From: a virus
Virus record (IMG/VR): IMGVR_UViG_3300024520_002965
Coordinates: 1 to 20,309 of that record
Reading direction: 5' to 3' (one strand)
Length of the DNA: 20,309 nt
A program made the translations under genes and the position numbers. Positions 12,627-20,309 of this stretch are shown piece after piece; within the stretch, counting starts at the first letter, position 1; the number at the start of each line of letters is the position of its first letter. A model generated the notes under the pieces. That model made no database searches and was not told where the DNA came from. It saw nothing but the letters and a program-made list of their open reading frames with translations.

Positions 12627-14802
12627 CAGTCTTCCTTATAGAAACCTGAGCGCCTGGGGTTGCTTCTGCGTACCAAGCTGGAAGCGGCAGCCCCATTGCT
12701 TGGGCCGCACGCGCCAGAAGGTCATGGTATCGAGGGTTTCCGGGGATCTTGGACGTGCTTTCGGAGAACTCAACAGTCGCCCTTTCAGCCATTGATCCCT
12801 TATACATACCGCTAAACTCCTCCAACAACTCGGGAACTTGTTCAGCGATTTCCTGGCCGACTGGTCTCGCACCAGCCTTCACAGCATCCGCACCCGCAGC
12901 AATCCATTTTCGGTAGCCCTGATCTTCTGGATTTTCGGCTCGGGGAAAGAACGTTTGCATAAGTGTTGGCGCAGCAATAGTTGGCACCGCAATATCAGAC
13001 TGACCCGGAGCGGGTGGAAGCGGAATCGAAACTTCTGATGTACCAAGGGGCTCACCTGGAACATCAATGGGGGTAAATCCCAGCGAGTCTGTCTTGATTT
13101 CAGACGCGGAAAAAGTTCCTTCCGGGCCTTCCTCCATTCTTACGGGTCCCTGTACCCGTTCCTGAATCACCTGTTCTGCCTCCACCTCGGGTGAGGGCTC
13201 AAGGCCATTACCAGACTCCGTTTGTCTTCTTGCTTCAAATCTGGCAAGGTCCTCCAACATCTGTTCTCTTCTTGCCCTTACCGCTTCGTCCTCTGCAAGC
13301 CCAGCCAGCATCTGCTCTCTTCTTTCCTCGGGCGACATCTGAAGAGATTCTTCATAGCTTGCCTCCCAATCTGGAAGCGCTGGATCTTCCGGGGGTCTCT
13401 CCTTTGCTTCCTGTGTGGGGGTAGATGCCGCCGTCGCGTTCTTCTCATTGAGGGTCAACATCAAAAACCGCTCCATGATCTCATCACGGTGACGCCTTAC
13501 GTCTGAGGCCGGAGCCCCCGACCCAAGGTCCGCCTGCGCCAGTTCAGTAGCCACACGGATGGCGTTGTTTCCACCTACGAGCGTACCCGCTCCCAGTTGG
13601 GAGTACATCTCGTTAGCGCGTTGCCATTCAATGGAACCCTGGTCCTCTGGGAGAACGCTCCCCCCCGCTCGGTAGTTCTGCAACGCCCGAACGCCTTGGG
13701 TCATCATGATCTTCTGGTCTTCAGATAGCTTGTCAAACTGGGTGGCCAAGTCATTGGCTCCCGTCAGTCGCTCCAGTCTACGAATGCGGGCGTCTTCCAT
13801 TCGTGGTGTCTTATCCCAGACAGATCGGGTCTCTCTTCCTTCCACAAGGTCAGCCAGGCGTTGTTCTCTCCGCTCCCCAACAGCCTCTCTTTGTCTTGCG
13901 TAGGGGTCGTATAGTTGGGGCTTTGCAATCTCCGCAGCACGAGCACGCACAGCCTCCGCCGTGATCTCTGTTGGTGCGCCAAGCGCCTCAAGTCGGTCCT
14001 CAATAGCGTCCCTTCCGCCACCCTCTTCTTCAAGCTGCTCGATTCTCAGTTGAATAGCGGATCGTTGCTCATCGTTGAGGTCAACCAACGTATTCTGCAA
14101 CTTCCTCAGTTCTCTGGCGCTTCGGTAGGCTGTAATTGGGATTTCCCCGACAGTCGTTTCCTGTAGCCTTGTGCGTTTAGCTTCAAGACTTTGTTGGGTC
14201 TGAAGTGCAGGATTAACCCCCGTGATTTGAAAGACACCATCCTCGATTGCCTTGAGATGTTGTGGACTCAACTGTTGCCCAGCGTTTTCTAGCTGATCAA
14301 CCATCCACCCTTTGAGGTCTATCGCATAAGACTGAGAAGCAAGCTCATGGCTTTGCGCCGCACCTCCCTTCAGCTTATCTATTTTTTCGTTGGTAAGAGC
14401 GAGATTGACCACCGCTCGCACTGCGGCATTCGCCCTTGGCTTGGTGGCTGCTTCCATAAAGTCGTCATTCAGCAATGACAAAGAAGTGCTGTCAAATCGC
14501 GTTGCCTTGTCCACCTTCAGTGAAAAGTCCTTCACCCCTTTGACTTGAGCGTTCAAGTCATTGTTTACCGCCCTCTGTGCATTGAAGAGCTTGAAGTTCT
14601 GCTCTCCGGTCAAGCCTCCTGAAGAGCGGGCAGCCTTTTTGTACGCAGCAACCTGCTTGTCCATGGCGGTCAGTTGGCTTTGCAGGTATTCCCGATATGC
14701 TTTTTCGCTTTGTACCACACCGGCCAACTCCCTGGCCGCTGCCTCCATGGACTCATCCATGATCTCAGTCTGGCGCTTTAGGTATACGTCGTAGTAGCCC
14801 AT
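12613..14802 (-). CDS. Internal virion / ejection protein, coiled-coil rich (729 aa, T7 gp15-position)
   Basis: ATG 14800-14802, one base after the stop of the 265-aa gene, with GGAGAC about 8 nt upstream. The first 300 residues are long helices rich in Ala/Glu/Lys/Arg/Gln (SMEAAARELAGVVQSEKAYR.., KLQNTLVDLNDEQRSAIQLR). A central part (about 440-530) has repeated EERREQML / RREQMLEDLARFEARR units. Then comes a Pro-rich, less ordered stretch (GEPLGTSEVSIPLPPAPGQS) and a C-terminal helical region. There is no signal peptide or enzyme motif. Length is close to T7 gp15 and it lies in the same order between a small Gly-zipper protein and a giant protein, so I infer an inner-core/ejectosome component. 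Confidence 0.75.
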   Translation of the reverse strand: MGYYDVYLKRQTEIMDESMEAAARELAGVVQSEKAYREYLQSQLTAMDKQVAAYKKAARSSGGLTGEQNFKLFNAQRAVNNDLNAQVKGVKDFSLKVDKATRFDSTSLSLLNDDFMEAATKPRANAAVRAVVNLALTNEKIDKLKGGAAQSHELASQSYAIDLKGWMVDQLENAGQQLSPQHLKAIEDGVFQITGVNPALQTQQSLEAKRTRLQETTVGEIPITAYRSARELRKLQNTLVDLNDEQRSAIQLRIEQLEEEGGGRDAIEDRLEALGAPTEITAEAVRARAAEIAKPQLYDPYARQREAVGERREQRLADLVEGRETRSVWDKTPRMEDARIRRLERLTGANDLATQFDKLSEDQKIMMTQGVRALQNYRAGGSVLPEDQGSIEWQRANEMYSQLGAGTLVGGNNAIRVATELAQADLGSGAPASDVRRHRDEIMERFLMLTLNEKNATAASTPTQEAKERPPEDPALPDWEASYEESLQMSPEERREQMLAGLAEDEAVRARREQMLEDLARFEARRQTESGNGLEPSPEVEAEQVIQERVQGPVRMEEGPEGTFSASEIKTDSLGFTPIDVPGEPLGTSEVSIPLPPAPGQSDIAVPTIAAPTLMQTFFPRAENPEDQGYRKWIAAGADAVKAGARPVGQEIAEQVPELLEEFSGMYKGSMAERATVEFSESTSKIPGNPRYHDLLARAAQAMGLPLPAWYAEATPGAQVSIRKTGASI

Positions 14803-14803
14803 G

Positions 14804-15601
14804 TCAGTTGGTCTCCAGTCCTATACTTTCATAGGCTTCCATTACTTCCCTAAACTCTGCCAAAGTCATATCCTTTACGCCCGTGGCATCTTCCATAGAT
14901 TTTTTCTGTTGAGCGACAGCCTCTGATCCACCATAAAGCGTGCCTATATCGTCAGCGGTTTGCATGAACTGAGCGAAGGCCTCATCAGTACGGCGAGCCA
15001 GCGCCTCCTCAGCATCCTCAGCACGCTCCTCCTCTCCCTCGATGAGTCTGAGAAGCTCCTCTCGCTGAGCGTCTTCTTCCCGCGCTGCGGCGGCTTCGAT
15101 CTGCGCTTGAATCCGTAGTTGATTCTCTGCTTCTACCGCATCTGCTGCCTGCTGAGAGCGAAAGATAGCACCTGGCTGAGTGCCCGGAAGACCTGCTGCT
15201 TGCTGTAGCCTTTGCTGTTGCGCCGCCCTTTGCCCAGCCACAGTGGGAACCAGAAAGCGATTCGCGATTTCCTGGTACTCGCTGTCTGAAAGAACCCCTT
15301 CCCGCTGCGCCTCCTCCAAAGCAGCCAATACCCTTTCACCTCTGGCTCGGTCTGCTGCGCTGCCCTTTCTGGCTCGCAGTCCACCAATGCCAGCGCCAAC
15401 TCCAGCCCCCACAGCCGTTCCTATCGCGGTTCCTATTGGTGCTGCGCCAAATGCGGCACCGATTCCAGTACCCACAGCCCCACCGACCTGTGAACCCATT
15501 GTGCCCCCCGCTGCCCGCCCAGCCATCAGCGCGTCTTGTTGGGCTTGTCGTAGCTGCGCCTCGTATTCTTCTGCTGTCGGTAGTCCGTATTCGTCTGGCA
15601 T
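14804..15601 (-). CDS. Gly-zipper internal virion protein (265 aa, T7 gp14-position)
   Basis: ATG 15599-15601 with AGGGGG upstream. Residues 32-75 are a long glycine-zipper (AAGGTMGSQVGGAVGTGIGA.. repeating GxxxG/A with Ala, Val, Ile), typical of helices that pack tightly in membranes or pores. The remainder is strongly helical and Ala/Gln/Glu-rich (QIEAAAAREEDAQREELLRL, EEERAEDAEEALARR). T7 gp14 is a small ejected protein thought to form the outer-membrane part of the DNA channel, and a Gly-zipper here suits such a role. It is first of the three-gene ejection set. Confident as a virion-type gene, less so on mechanism. Confidence 0.75.
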   Translation of the reverse strand: MPDEYGLPTAEEYEAQLRQAQQDALMAGRAAGGTMGSQVGGAVGTGIGAAFGAAPIGTAIGTAVGAGVGAGIGGLRARKGSAADRARGERVLAALEEAQREGVLSDSEYQEIANRFLVPTVAGQRAAQQQRLQQAAGLPGTQPGAIFRSQQAADAVEAENQLRIQAQIEAAAAREEDAQREELLRLIEGEEERAEDAEEALARRTDEAFAQFMQTADDIGTLYGGSEAVAQQKKSMEDATGVKDMTLAEFREVMEAYESIGLETN

Positions 15602-15609
15602 AAAACCCC

Positions 15610-16302
15610 CTAAACGTAGTAAGCCTCAAGACTCACGCCCCAAGACACCATCATCATGTAGTGCCCCTCGCAATGACCTCTTAGCCCGATATGGTGATGA
15701 CCCACCCCAAGGTTTGGTCTTGAGTGAAAACCGCTCCAAGGACTTCTTTTGTGTAGCGCGATGTTGCTTGCAACTCCCCCCGTAGGGACGGCACTTTGTC
15801 CGGCGCTCATGATCTCCCTTTCTCCAGACATAATGGTTTGAGCAAAATCAACGTCATCCAAATACACCTGAATCTTTGCGTAGTTATTTATAGGCGTGAC
15901 ATTACTAATAGGCGGAAAAACACAACTAACAAAGAAGTTGAAAAACACATTGGCTGGTTGTGCCAGGTAAAAGCTGATGGTGCAGTTTTGCAGGGTCATA
16001 TCCTGCGGTGTTGTTGGAATACTGCGGGCGGTTGGTGCGGCCACAATAAAGGATCGGTCGGACGCAAAAGAGTTGAAGCCGCCGGCTACACCTGAAATCA
16101 TCTGCAACTGGTTATTGATCGGATTGTAGGAGCCATGGGCAAGATGCTGTTGCTTGATAGGGTTGGCTGGAAAACCAGTCAGGTCAGCAGCTACTGCCCC
16201 ACCGTTGATGTAAGCGCCCATCGCTTCCAGGTTGGCGTCTACATCCGCCGAGACAATGGTGTTTCCGTCTACGAATGCAGCAGAGGGTGGGGTGTAAGCC
16301 AT
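15610..16302 (-). CDS. Virion protein with fibre-like N-terminus and His-rich C-terminus (230 aa)
   Basis: ATG 16300-16302 overlaps the upstream stop (TGATG), GAGGAA upstream. The N-terminus (AYTPPSAAFVDGNTIVSADVDANLEA) is like the short attachment motif at the start of many phage fibre/appendage proteins ('tPPtfvdG.visAadlNa'). The middle is beta-rich with hydrophobic strands (CTISFYLAQPANVFFNFFVS). The last 45 residues hold seven His and a Cys in short spacing (ALHKRSPWSGFHS.. GVGHHHIGLRGHCEGH), which could bind metal. It is one of three consecutive similar-sized virion genes. Exact role unknown; a tail appendage or neck/whisker piece is most likely. Confidence 0.7.
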   Translation of the reverse strand: MAYTPPSAAFVDGNTIVSADVDANLEAMGAYINGGAVAADLTGFPANPIKQQHLAHGSYNPINNQLQMISGVAGGFNSFASDRSFIVAAPTARSIPTTPQDMTLQNCTISFYLAQPANVFFNFFVSCVFPPISNVTPINNYAKIQVYLDDVDFAQTIMSGEREIMSAGQSAVPTGGVASNIALHKRSPWSGFHSRPNLGVGHHHIGLRGHCEGHYMMMVSWGVSLEAYYV

Positions 16303-17126
16303 CAGCCGTTCCTCATGTGAACAGTGGAAAGATTCACGACGCCCAAGTTGTGAGTAAGGTTGGAGCCCACGCTAATGCACTTGAACACGCGCCCGGTGAC
16401 CGCGTCATGTTGATAGCGCAAGCGTCCCCGAAAGAACAAGCTAATGGCAAACACGGTCAGATTGGCCGCCCCCGTTGGATGTTCGTACACAAGCATTCCC
16501 TGACTGGTTTGTTTAGTGTTTTGAACTCCACCAGCAAACACCGCCGAGTTGTAGGAAAATACCGCACAACCATCCGTCATGTAGTTGGTCTGCGCCCCAT
16601 TGTAGTTCTCAATGATGATGTCTTCGTTGATGGCTCTGGTTTGTGCTAAGTCCGCACGCTTTGGAATGATGGTGAAGTTAGCGCCAGCATTGCTTACAAG
16701 ATCCCACTGCGGAAAAGCAACAGCCAACTCCTCGTTTTCAAAATCTACATGCTCAAACGCGCCCGCCCCACCAGCACCATTGTGGTTGTTCAGAGTGGCC
16801 ATGAAGTGAATACGAAGAACATCTCCAGCAATAAGAGTTCTTCCACTTCCACCAAAGTCGATCCGCTGTGTTGCCAGCGCCGGTATCTCCACGTCGTTGC
16901 TGCCATCACTTACAATGGCCGCACTTGCCTGAATAACAGCAGGAACATTCATGGCTATTACAAGATTTGGATCGCTGATGTTGCCTGCATGGATGCCGCG
17001 AGATTTGATGTTGTTGGCATCGAGGTTGGTTGTAGCAGTCGTTACATCCGTGAACTTGGTATTGGCTGATGCGGCGGTTGTGACCACCCCAGGAGCGCCA
17101 ATGTTTTCGTTGATGATTCGCGCCAT
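16302..17126 (-). CDS. Virion structural protein (274 aa)
   Basis: ATG 17124-17126 overlaps the upstream stop (TAATG), with AGGT upstream. It opens with a Thr/Ala-rich segment (NENIGAPGVVTTAASANTKF), then alternating strands with many Asn/Thr/Gly (AMNVPAVIQASAAIVSDGSN, TLIAGDVLRIHFMATLNNHNG, LTVFAISLFFRGRLRYQHDA). It has no enzyme motifs. The fold is likely beta-sandwich. It sits between the 218- and 230-aa genes in one tightly coupled block downstream of the nozzle gene. Likely a minor tail or decoration protein, by position and composition only. Confidence 0.7.
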   Translation of the reverse strand: MARIINENIGAPGVVTTAASANTKFTDVTTATTNLDANNIKSRGIHAGNISDPNLVIAMNVPAVIQASAAIVSDGSNDVEIPALATQRIDFGGSGRTLIAGDVLRIHFMATLNNHNGAGGAGAFEHVDFENEELAVAFPQWDLVSNAGANFTIIPKRADLAQTRAINEDIIIENYNGAQTNYMTDGCAVFSYNSAVFAGGVQNTKQTSQGMLVYEHPTGAANLTVFAISLFFRGRLRYQHDAVTGRVFKCISVGSNLTHNLGVVNLSTVHMRNG

Positions 17127-17782
17127 TATCGGTACCTATTGATTGCCATAAGGCTGCCGCCATCCCACCAAACCATGGGAAGCGCGTTGGAGGCATTTCT
17201 TTGTGGGGCAGTTGCTCTCCACCCGACAGACAGGCTCGATCCAATCAGTTGAGGCACAGGCACACTGGCACAAAGGTGCACATTGCCGCGCCCACGGTAA
17301 ATCTTTCCCGTTTGTGCAATGGTATTCCCATCGATTTGAAGACGAAACTGAACCCAGGTAAAACCGCCCGCATAGAGATCGAAAAAGTTAGTCCAAAACC
17401 AAGCATTGAAAAACAACTGCAACATGCCTTCTTGTATGTCGAAGGTCATATTTTCCCCATTGTTTACCCATTGACCCTGGTATTTCTCTCCCGTCAATCC
17501 CTCATAGGTCACGCCGCCACTTGTGAGAACATCCGCGTAGTTCTCATTCATGGAAAGTTGTGGGTTGGGCTGGCCGCTTCTGAAGTCACTATTGACAAAA
17601 ATCCGCATCATGGCTTGGTCTGCAATGTGCGTATCTGTCAACTGCCCAGTTTGGGACGGTAGGTTCATGTGATCGAAACCGCCGTTCACAACACCCTTGT
17701 ATTCGTTGTACTGGCGATCAAACTCAGGGCCTTCCAGCAGGTTCTGGCTTCTGATGTCTCGTGTGGTCCAATCAAAGCTCAC
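17126..17782 (-). CDS. Virion structural protein (218 aa)
   Basis: GTG start 17780-17782 overlapping the nozzle gene's stop (GTGA), with GGGGAAGA upstream. Aromatic- and Asn-rich, with a Trp/Phe-rich core (LQLFFNAWFWTNFFDLYAGG), a strand-like second half (FTWVQFRLQIDGNTIAQTGK, VHLCASVPVPQLIGSSLSVG) and an N-terminal region of short helices. No recognised family. It is the first of three coupled virion genes directly after the nozzle gene. It probably belongs to the tail or its appendages. Confidence 0.7.
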   Translation of the reverse strand: MSFDWTTRDIRSQNLLEGPEFDRQYNEYKGVVNGGFDHMNLPSQTGQLTDTHIADQAMMRIFVNSDFRSGQPNPQLSMNENYADVLTSGGVTYEGLTGEKYQGQWVNNGENMTFDIQEGMLQLFFNAWFWTNFFDLYAGGFTWVQFRLQIDGNTIAQTGKIYRGRGNVHLCASVPVPQLIGSSLSVGWRATAPQRNASNALPMVWWDGGSLMAINRYR

Positions 17783-20058
17783 GAGGTCTTCCCCTTGGCC
17801 GTTTGGGTCTTGTTCGTTTCGTATTCTACTGCATAGCCAAGAAGAACGATGTCCTCATTGGTGCTGATTTCAAAAGCAAAGTGACTCGCCGCCTCATTTG
17901 CTATTGGATAGCGAATCTCGGTAACCATTTCCTCCGTCCACGCAGAGGTTCCCCAAATGGCAGAGTCGTAAACCGTTTGGTCTGGGTGTTCGGGGCGCTG
18001 CATCTTGCGGCCCGCAGTGGTGGTTCCGGTGATTGAGTAGTCCTTGAAGTAGGTCATGGGGATCGCGTTGTCCCCCTCGGTCAGCACATACAGATAGACG
18101 TACTTCACAAACTTCTTCTGATTTGGATACCCAAAGTCCATCCATGCCGTTTTATAGGTAGAGGTGAGGGGAGGCCTAACAACCGCTGTGGGCGGATCTG
18201 TATTCGGGGTTGTATAGCCACCAATGCGTTTGCGGCTGATGACAAACAAGCCCGCCTCGTAGTTATCTCCAGGAGACCATCCAGTCGGCTTTCCGGTGTT
18301 GTTTCCAAAGACAAGATTTCCGTCATTGTCTGTAGCTATAGAGCCTACCGGAAAACCTTCCCGAAAACTCCAGGACTGTTTTTCTACGTGGTACACGATT
18401 CCTTTGGCCGGCTTCTGTTTTCCATCAAAAGGAATGTAGCAATGCCACTCCCCCCACTTCCGTGAATAGGCAGCCACCGATCTGGCTATCACTGAGGTTG
18501 TAGCTCGCTCAATCGTTTCAAAGATTGAATCAGAAAGCCTTTCTATCTGAAGGGAAGATCCGCCATCATTTGTGCCGCTGATGGCATACACACCGTCCTC
18601 AGATAGAAACATTACCCCAACACCAGGCACGGTTGTGATGGAGTTTGGCGCTCGTGTTCCCACACCCTGAACAAAAGGAGAACTGGTAAAACCGTTGGCG
18701 TTCATTGCGGGCCGAATCAGATCGATAGCTTTCTCACGGAAAACAAGAAGTTGGTTGTTGTAGACCTTGAAGCCCGTGATCGTGCCTCCCTCTTCAGTTC
18801 CAAAATCGAAAAAGCTGAGAGCACCAAAGGAATCTATCTGGTTGGGATTACTGAAATAAACCCGATATGGGTCATTCTGACCACCATCCAAGAACAACCG
18901 ACCCATATATGATGCGCCGAATCTGGGCGCGGCTGTAGGCATCAATACCGAATCGGACTCAAGAGGGGCCAGTCTTACAAGTCCTGCATCAGACACGTAG
19001 TCTACAAGAGCGGTATCATCGTTATTGTTGACCTGGAAGGCGTAGTAGAAAACTTCATCGGCCCCTCCAGCGATGGCGTCATCAGTAATAGAGGCAGTGG
19101 TTGACTGCTCTCCAAGGTTCTTGGTTCTATAGAGTCTTCGAGCAACTGTTCCTTGTGGGCCCTTCGGAAGATCCGACAGATAAACACAATGCCTTGAGGT
19201 TCCAAACAGCCCTTTGTCTCGATAACCAACGGGATTAGTAGGGGCGGCATACTGGGAGGTCGTGGGACCAATGTTTGTGGTCCAGGTCACAGAATCGCTT
19301 GCTTCTGAAAGTGGAGATTCTGACCCATTTTCACTGATAAAGGAAACCTTCCATCTATAGGCATTCACTTTTCCATCGGTGCCATAGCCAAGCCCATATT
19401 CCTGAGGATTGATATCCAACCTCCCGGACCCCTCTTTGAAAAGAAGGGGTAGAGCACCACCCACGGTCACTTTCGCAGGGTATTCGATTAGGGGTGCCCC
19501 TTGTGCGCCTGGGTTTCCACCGTCAGCTTCATCCACCTGCCAAGGTATAGGAGCGCCAGGAATACCATTCCACCCAAGCCGATACATCACCCCAGTCATT
19601 GGGTCAATCTTTAGCGGCCTATCGTGGCCGTTTAGAAAGATTAGATATCTACCGTATGGAACGTATTGAGCACCTGGCTCATCATCTGCTCTACGTTGAA
19701 GCGGTGTACGCCAAGTACGAAAAGCGGTCTCGGTGCCCGGATTACCAAAGACGGAACATAGCTGGTTCGTGCCAGAATCGGATCCCGGTGTTCCAACATA
19801 CCGCTCATACATGTAGTGCTCAATCGCTCCGCCTTGCGTGGACCAAACAAAGTTGCTGTATGTTTCTGTGTCATCATTGAAAGGACCATAGACAGCAGCC
19901 GATGACTGGAACTTTTCGTACCCAACACGGGAATCCCAACCACCGGTTTTTTGGTCAACAGTAAAGTTGGTTACGTTGTCCGCAGAGCGCTCTTCGGGTG
20001 GAACCTTTTGATCCACCCCCGTCAAGAACATTACCTCCAACCGCCGGTTCGTCTTCAT
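17779..20058 (-). CDS. Tail nozzle / tail-tubular-B-like protein (759 aa)
   Basis: The frame is open to 20250, but the likely start is ATG 20058: it follows the upstream gene's TGA by 2 nt (TGAGAATG), and the part before it is the out-of-frame image of that gene. No strong ribosome site is seen, so it may rely on coupling. The N-terminus (LTGVDQKVPPEERSADNVTN.. GGWDSRVGYEKF) is a typical opening of podovirus nozzle proteins. The middle has strands matching the shared region of these proteins (MGRLFLDGGQNDPYRVYFSN, TGFKVYNNQLLVFREKAIDL, GVGVMFLSEDGVYAISGTND, WHCYIPFDGKQKPAKGIVYH), consistent with a beta-propeller-like body. Length is close to T7 gp12 (794 aa), and it follows a connector-like gene as gp12 follows gp11. 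Confidence 0.8.
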   Translation of the reverse strand: MKTNRRLEVMFLTGVDQKVPPEERSADNVTNFTVDQKTGGWDSRVGYEKFQSSAAVYGPFNDDTETYSNFVWSTQGGAIEHYMYERYVGTPGSDSGTNQLCSVFGNPGTETAFRTWRTPLQRRADDEPGAQYVPYGRYLIFLNGHDRPLKIDPMTGVMYRLGWNGIPGAPIPWQVDEADGGNPGAQGAPLIEYPAKVTVGGALPLLFKEGSGRLDINPQEYGLGYGTDGKVNAYRWKVSFISENGSESPLSEASDSVTWTTNIGPTTSQYAAPTNPVGYRDKGLFGTSRHCVYLSDLPKGPQGTVARRLYRTKNLGEQSTTASITDDAIAGGADEVFYYAFQVNNNDDTALVDYVSDAGLVRLAPLESDSVLMPTAAPRFGASYMGRLFLDGGQNDPYRVYFSNPNQIDSFGALSFFDFGTEEGGTITGFKVYNNQLLVFREKAIDLIRPAMNANGFTSSPFVQGVGTRAPNSITTVPGVGVMFLSEDGVYAISGTNDGGSSLQIERLSDSIFETIERATTSVIARSVAAYSRKWGEWHCYIPFDGKQKPAKGIVYHVEKQSWSFREGFPVGSIATDNDGNLVFGNNTGKPTGWSPGDNYEAGLFVISRKRIGGYTTPNTDPPTAVVRPPLTSTYKTAWMDFGYPNQKKFVKYVYLYVLTEGDNAIPMTYFKDYSITGTTTAGRKMQRPEHPDQTVYDSAIWGTSAWTEEMVTEIRYPIANEAASHFAFEISTNEDIVLLGYAVEYETNKTQTAKGKTS

Positions 20059-20060
20059 TC

Positions 20061-20309
20061 TCAGCCCAGGGTTGTGAGGCTTGGGGTAGGTGCCGTGTAA
20101 AGCTCGCTCTCCTTGTATCCTCTCTTGATCCAGAAGGTAGCCCCCTCGGTGAGATGCCGGTTGCACATCTTGAGCAACTCCGCGTCTGCTTTGTGCCGAT
20201 ACATCTCGGAGTGCTGGAGGTTGTTGTGCTTGACGAACAACTCCTGGCAAGCCCGGTAGACCAGATACCGATGGCTGGCGCTGGGGAACTCAGGAACATC
20301 AGCATCGTC
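20061..20309 (-). CDS. Probable head-tail connector / tail-tubular-A-position protein (partial, N-terminus beyond right edge)
   Basis: 82 residues open to the window edge, ending in TGA 20061-20063, 2 nt before the nozzle start. The visible part begins DDADVPEFPSASHRYLVYRA, then CQELFVKHNNLQHSEMYRHK. This 'P.ip..yH..Lv..A...ly.+..d...a..y+.k' pattern is common in the C-terminal part of phage connector-type proteins. A polar tail ends TAPTPSLTTLG. Its position before the nozzle gene matches T7 gp11. Family assignment is tentative because most of the protein is outside the window. Confidence 0.6.
   Translation of the reverse strand, partial: DDADVPEFPSASHRYLVYRACQELFVKHNNLQHSEMYRHKADAELLKMCNRHLTEGATFWIKRGYKESELYTAPTPSLTTLG

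Noticed and set aside
12224-12676. 150-aa minus-strand ORF over the ejection gene junction
   Set aside because: It overlaps both the 729-aa and 1684-aa frames, which are continuous and coupled by a 14-nt overlap with a good ribosome site.
20059-20250. 64-residue N-terminal extension of the nozzle protein, and a possible frameshift fusion with the upstream gene
   Set aside because: The upstream frame ends cleanly at TGA 20061-20063, 2 nt before ATG 20058, and the extension is Arg/Gln-rich out-of-frame sequence. I first thought the upstream frame ran into the nozzle gene, but rechecking the CCCC run near 20076 removed this.
1-20309. tRNA, CRISPR, IS or attachment sites
   Set aside because: Looked for by eye (CCA-ended cloverleafs, spaced palindromic repeats, transposase ORFs, terminal inverted repeats) and none found. 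The only regular repeats are the 11-bp iterons and the CCAGCA microsatellite.

Overview
The window is part of a tailed bacteriophage genome, or a closely related prophage. Its virion module is short-tailed (podovirus-like). Nearly every base is coding, genes overlap by 1-14 nt (ATGA, GTGA, TAATG, TGATG junctions), and AGGAG-type ribosome binding sites are common. There are no rRNA, tRNA, IS or CRISPR features, and no integrase, RNA polymerase, terminase or capsid gene in view. The host is bacterial but cannot be named from the sequence.

Region 1 (1-2165, leftward) is a replication and control operon. In transcription order it holds an XRE-type HTH regulator, a RusA-like Holliday junction resolvase, a replication initiator with an O-protein-like layout, and a helicase-loader-like protein cut by the left edge. 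The initiator gene carries two arrays of four 11-bp direct repeats in its linker region. They lie next to a strand-asymmetric A/C-rich tract, which is the layout of an iteron origin inside a lambda O-type gene.

Region 2 (2195-4274, rightward) starts at a divergent intergenic region with a perfect palindrome, a likely operator. It encodes a 75-aa coiled-coil protein, an ERF/Rad52-like single-strand annealing protein, a Gp157-family protein, two tiny ORFs (a zinc-finger-like protein and a membrane peptide) and SSB. This is a recombination and ssDNA-handling set.

Region 3 (4275-4402) is the convergence zone between the rightward early genes and the leftward late genes, and holds three hairpins.

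Region 4 (4395-20309, leftward) is the late operon. Read in the transcription direction (right to left), it starts with the C-terminal end of a connector-like protein. Next come a 759-aa nozzle/tail-tubular-B-like protein, three virion proteins (218, 274 and 230 aa) and three proteins of 265, 729 and 1684 aa. The sizes and order of these last three parallel T7 gp14-gp15-gp16 (ejection proteins). Two small beta-rich virion proteins sit at the position where T7 encodes its fibre. They are followed by a 95-aa hypothetical protein, a 98-aa protein with a histone-H1-like Lys/Ala tail, two small single-TM proteins (holin candidates), an endolysin with a peptidoglycan-binding domain and an L,D-transpeptidase-like domain, and a small acidic lipoprotein-like protein.

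The combination is notable: T7-like late gene order joined to a lambda-like/siphophage-like replication and recombination module with a regulator and operator. Family names rest on motifs recognised by eye, and no database search was possible.
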